30,841 nucleotides of DNA from JBGTCY01 sp041748615 (lineage in GTDB: Bacteria; Bacteroidota; Bacteroidia; Chitinophagales; CAIOSU01), in assembly GCA_041748615.1 (NCBI GenBank), contig JBGTCY010000157.1:1-30841 (forward strand), written 5' to 3'. A program made the position numbers and the translations under genes. This document shows, one piece after another, positions 30,612 to 30,841 of this stretch. Under the pieces are notes generated by a model that was not told the DNA's origin, searched no databases, and was given only the letters and a program-made list of their open reading frames with translations. How positions within the stretch are numbered: position 1 is the first letter of the stretch; every line of letters starts with the position of its first letter.

Positions 30612-30785
30612 TTGACAATTTCCCTAAGGAATTTTCTAAAAGGTCGCCCCGATGGGGCTTGCAGAATACACGGTTTTATGACTACTGCCAAATGGACGTT
30701 CCTGACGGAACTCAAAAAAAGCCCCGTAAGGGTGACCTTTTGGCAGAAAATATTTTATCCCCATCGGGGCGACATTTTTTGTCAA
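30612..30785. mobile_element. REP/MITE-like cluster of GTCGCCCC hairpins
   Basis: GTCGCCCCGATGGGG (30643-30657) recurs as its exact reverse complement at 30759-30773. A related inverted copy, GCCCCGTAAGGGTGACC, lies at 30721-30737. Between them sits the small hairpin GTTCC-TGAC-GGAAC. Outer TTGACAA (30612-30618) and TTGTCAA (30779-30785) could be the terminal repeats of a 174-bp element. No coding capacity is seen. The whole stretch 30338-30841 holds no supported gene. Confidence 0.55.
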
Positions 30786-30841
30786 TTTGTTTAACCAGTA
30801 CCCCGGATGGTGTGGTGAATTTTTCCGGCATTTTTAAGCCT

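Noticed and set aside
30791..30841. Possible 3' end of a minus-strand gene at the right edge
   Set aside because: A 16-codon tail ending in HHTIRGTG and a stop at 30791-30793 hints at a response-regulator-like C-terminus, but another frame is also open and the piece is too short to call.

Overview
This 30.8 kb stretch comes from a Bacteroidota chromosome, probably a gliding or surface-active member of the Sphingobacteriia/Chitinophagia/Cytophagia type. The evidence is a gliding lipoprotein (GldH), a type IX secretion (T9SS) C-terminal sorting domain, SprB-like and HYR adhesin repeats, a VGIGT-motif secreted protein, a RicT (PSP1) gene with the two CC motifs, and mostly weak Shine-Dalgarno sequences. 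No tRNA, rRNA, CRISPR array, transposase or prophage gene is visible. All genes but one (queD-like) are on the minus strand.

Region by region: (1) 1-3045 holds a PhyH-type dioxygenase cut by the window edge, an ABC-2 export permease and a membrane fatty-acid-hydroxylase/sterol-desaturase protein close to alkylglycerol monooxygenase. (2) 3162-6387 is a holB-ricT-gldH series (clamp-loader delta prime, PSP1/RicT, gliding lipoprotein), with ricT and gldH 8 bases apart. (3) 6519-11148 has a plus-strand pterin synthase whose 3' end overlaps that of a convergent run of four minus genes: lpdA (dihydrolipoyl dehydrogenase), a TraB/GumN protein, a small lipoprotein and an RmlD-like reductase. (4) 11467-28015 is a surface-protein region. 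It contains a 767-residue VGIGT-type secreted protein and, behind a strong terminator, a single open frame of 4644 codons. That frame encodes a signal peptide, about 700 residues of Ig/PKD-like sequence, 36 tandem HYR-like units, SprB-like units, three related C-terminal modules bracketed by two Cys/His motifs, and a T9SS sorting domain. (5) 28332-30337 has a small HTH-like protein, an SDR of the 2,4-dienoyl-CoA reductase type and a CoA-binding protein. Between and beyond them lie non-coding repeats: heptanucleotide arrays, a G-quadruplex motif, a perfect 52-bp palindrome and a REP/MITE-like cluster.

How it fits together: GldH belongs to the gliding/T9SS machinery. The giant protein carries the signals expected of a T9SS substrate displayed on the cell surface, so it is most likely an adhesin or matrix stalk. 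The VGIGT protein beside it may be part of the same surface layer, but that is inference. The most noteworthy parts are the giant protein's mosaic repeat architecture, the hairpin-rich leader in front of it, and the family of 7-bp arrays (three of them with a GAC core) in the intergenic regions near the right end.
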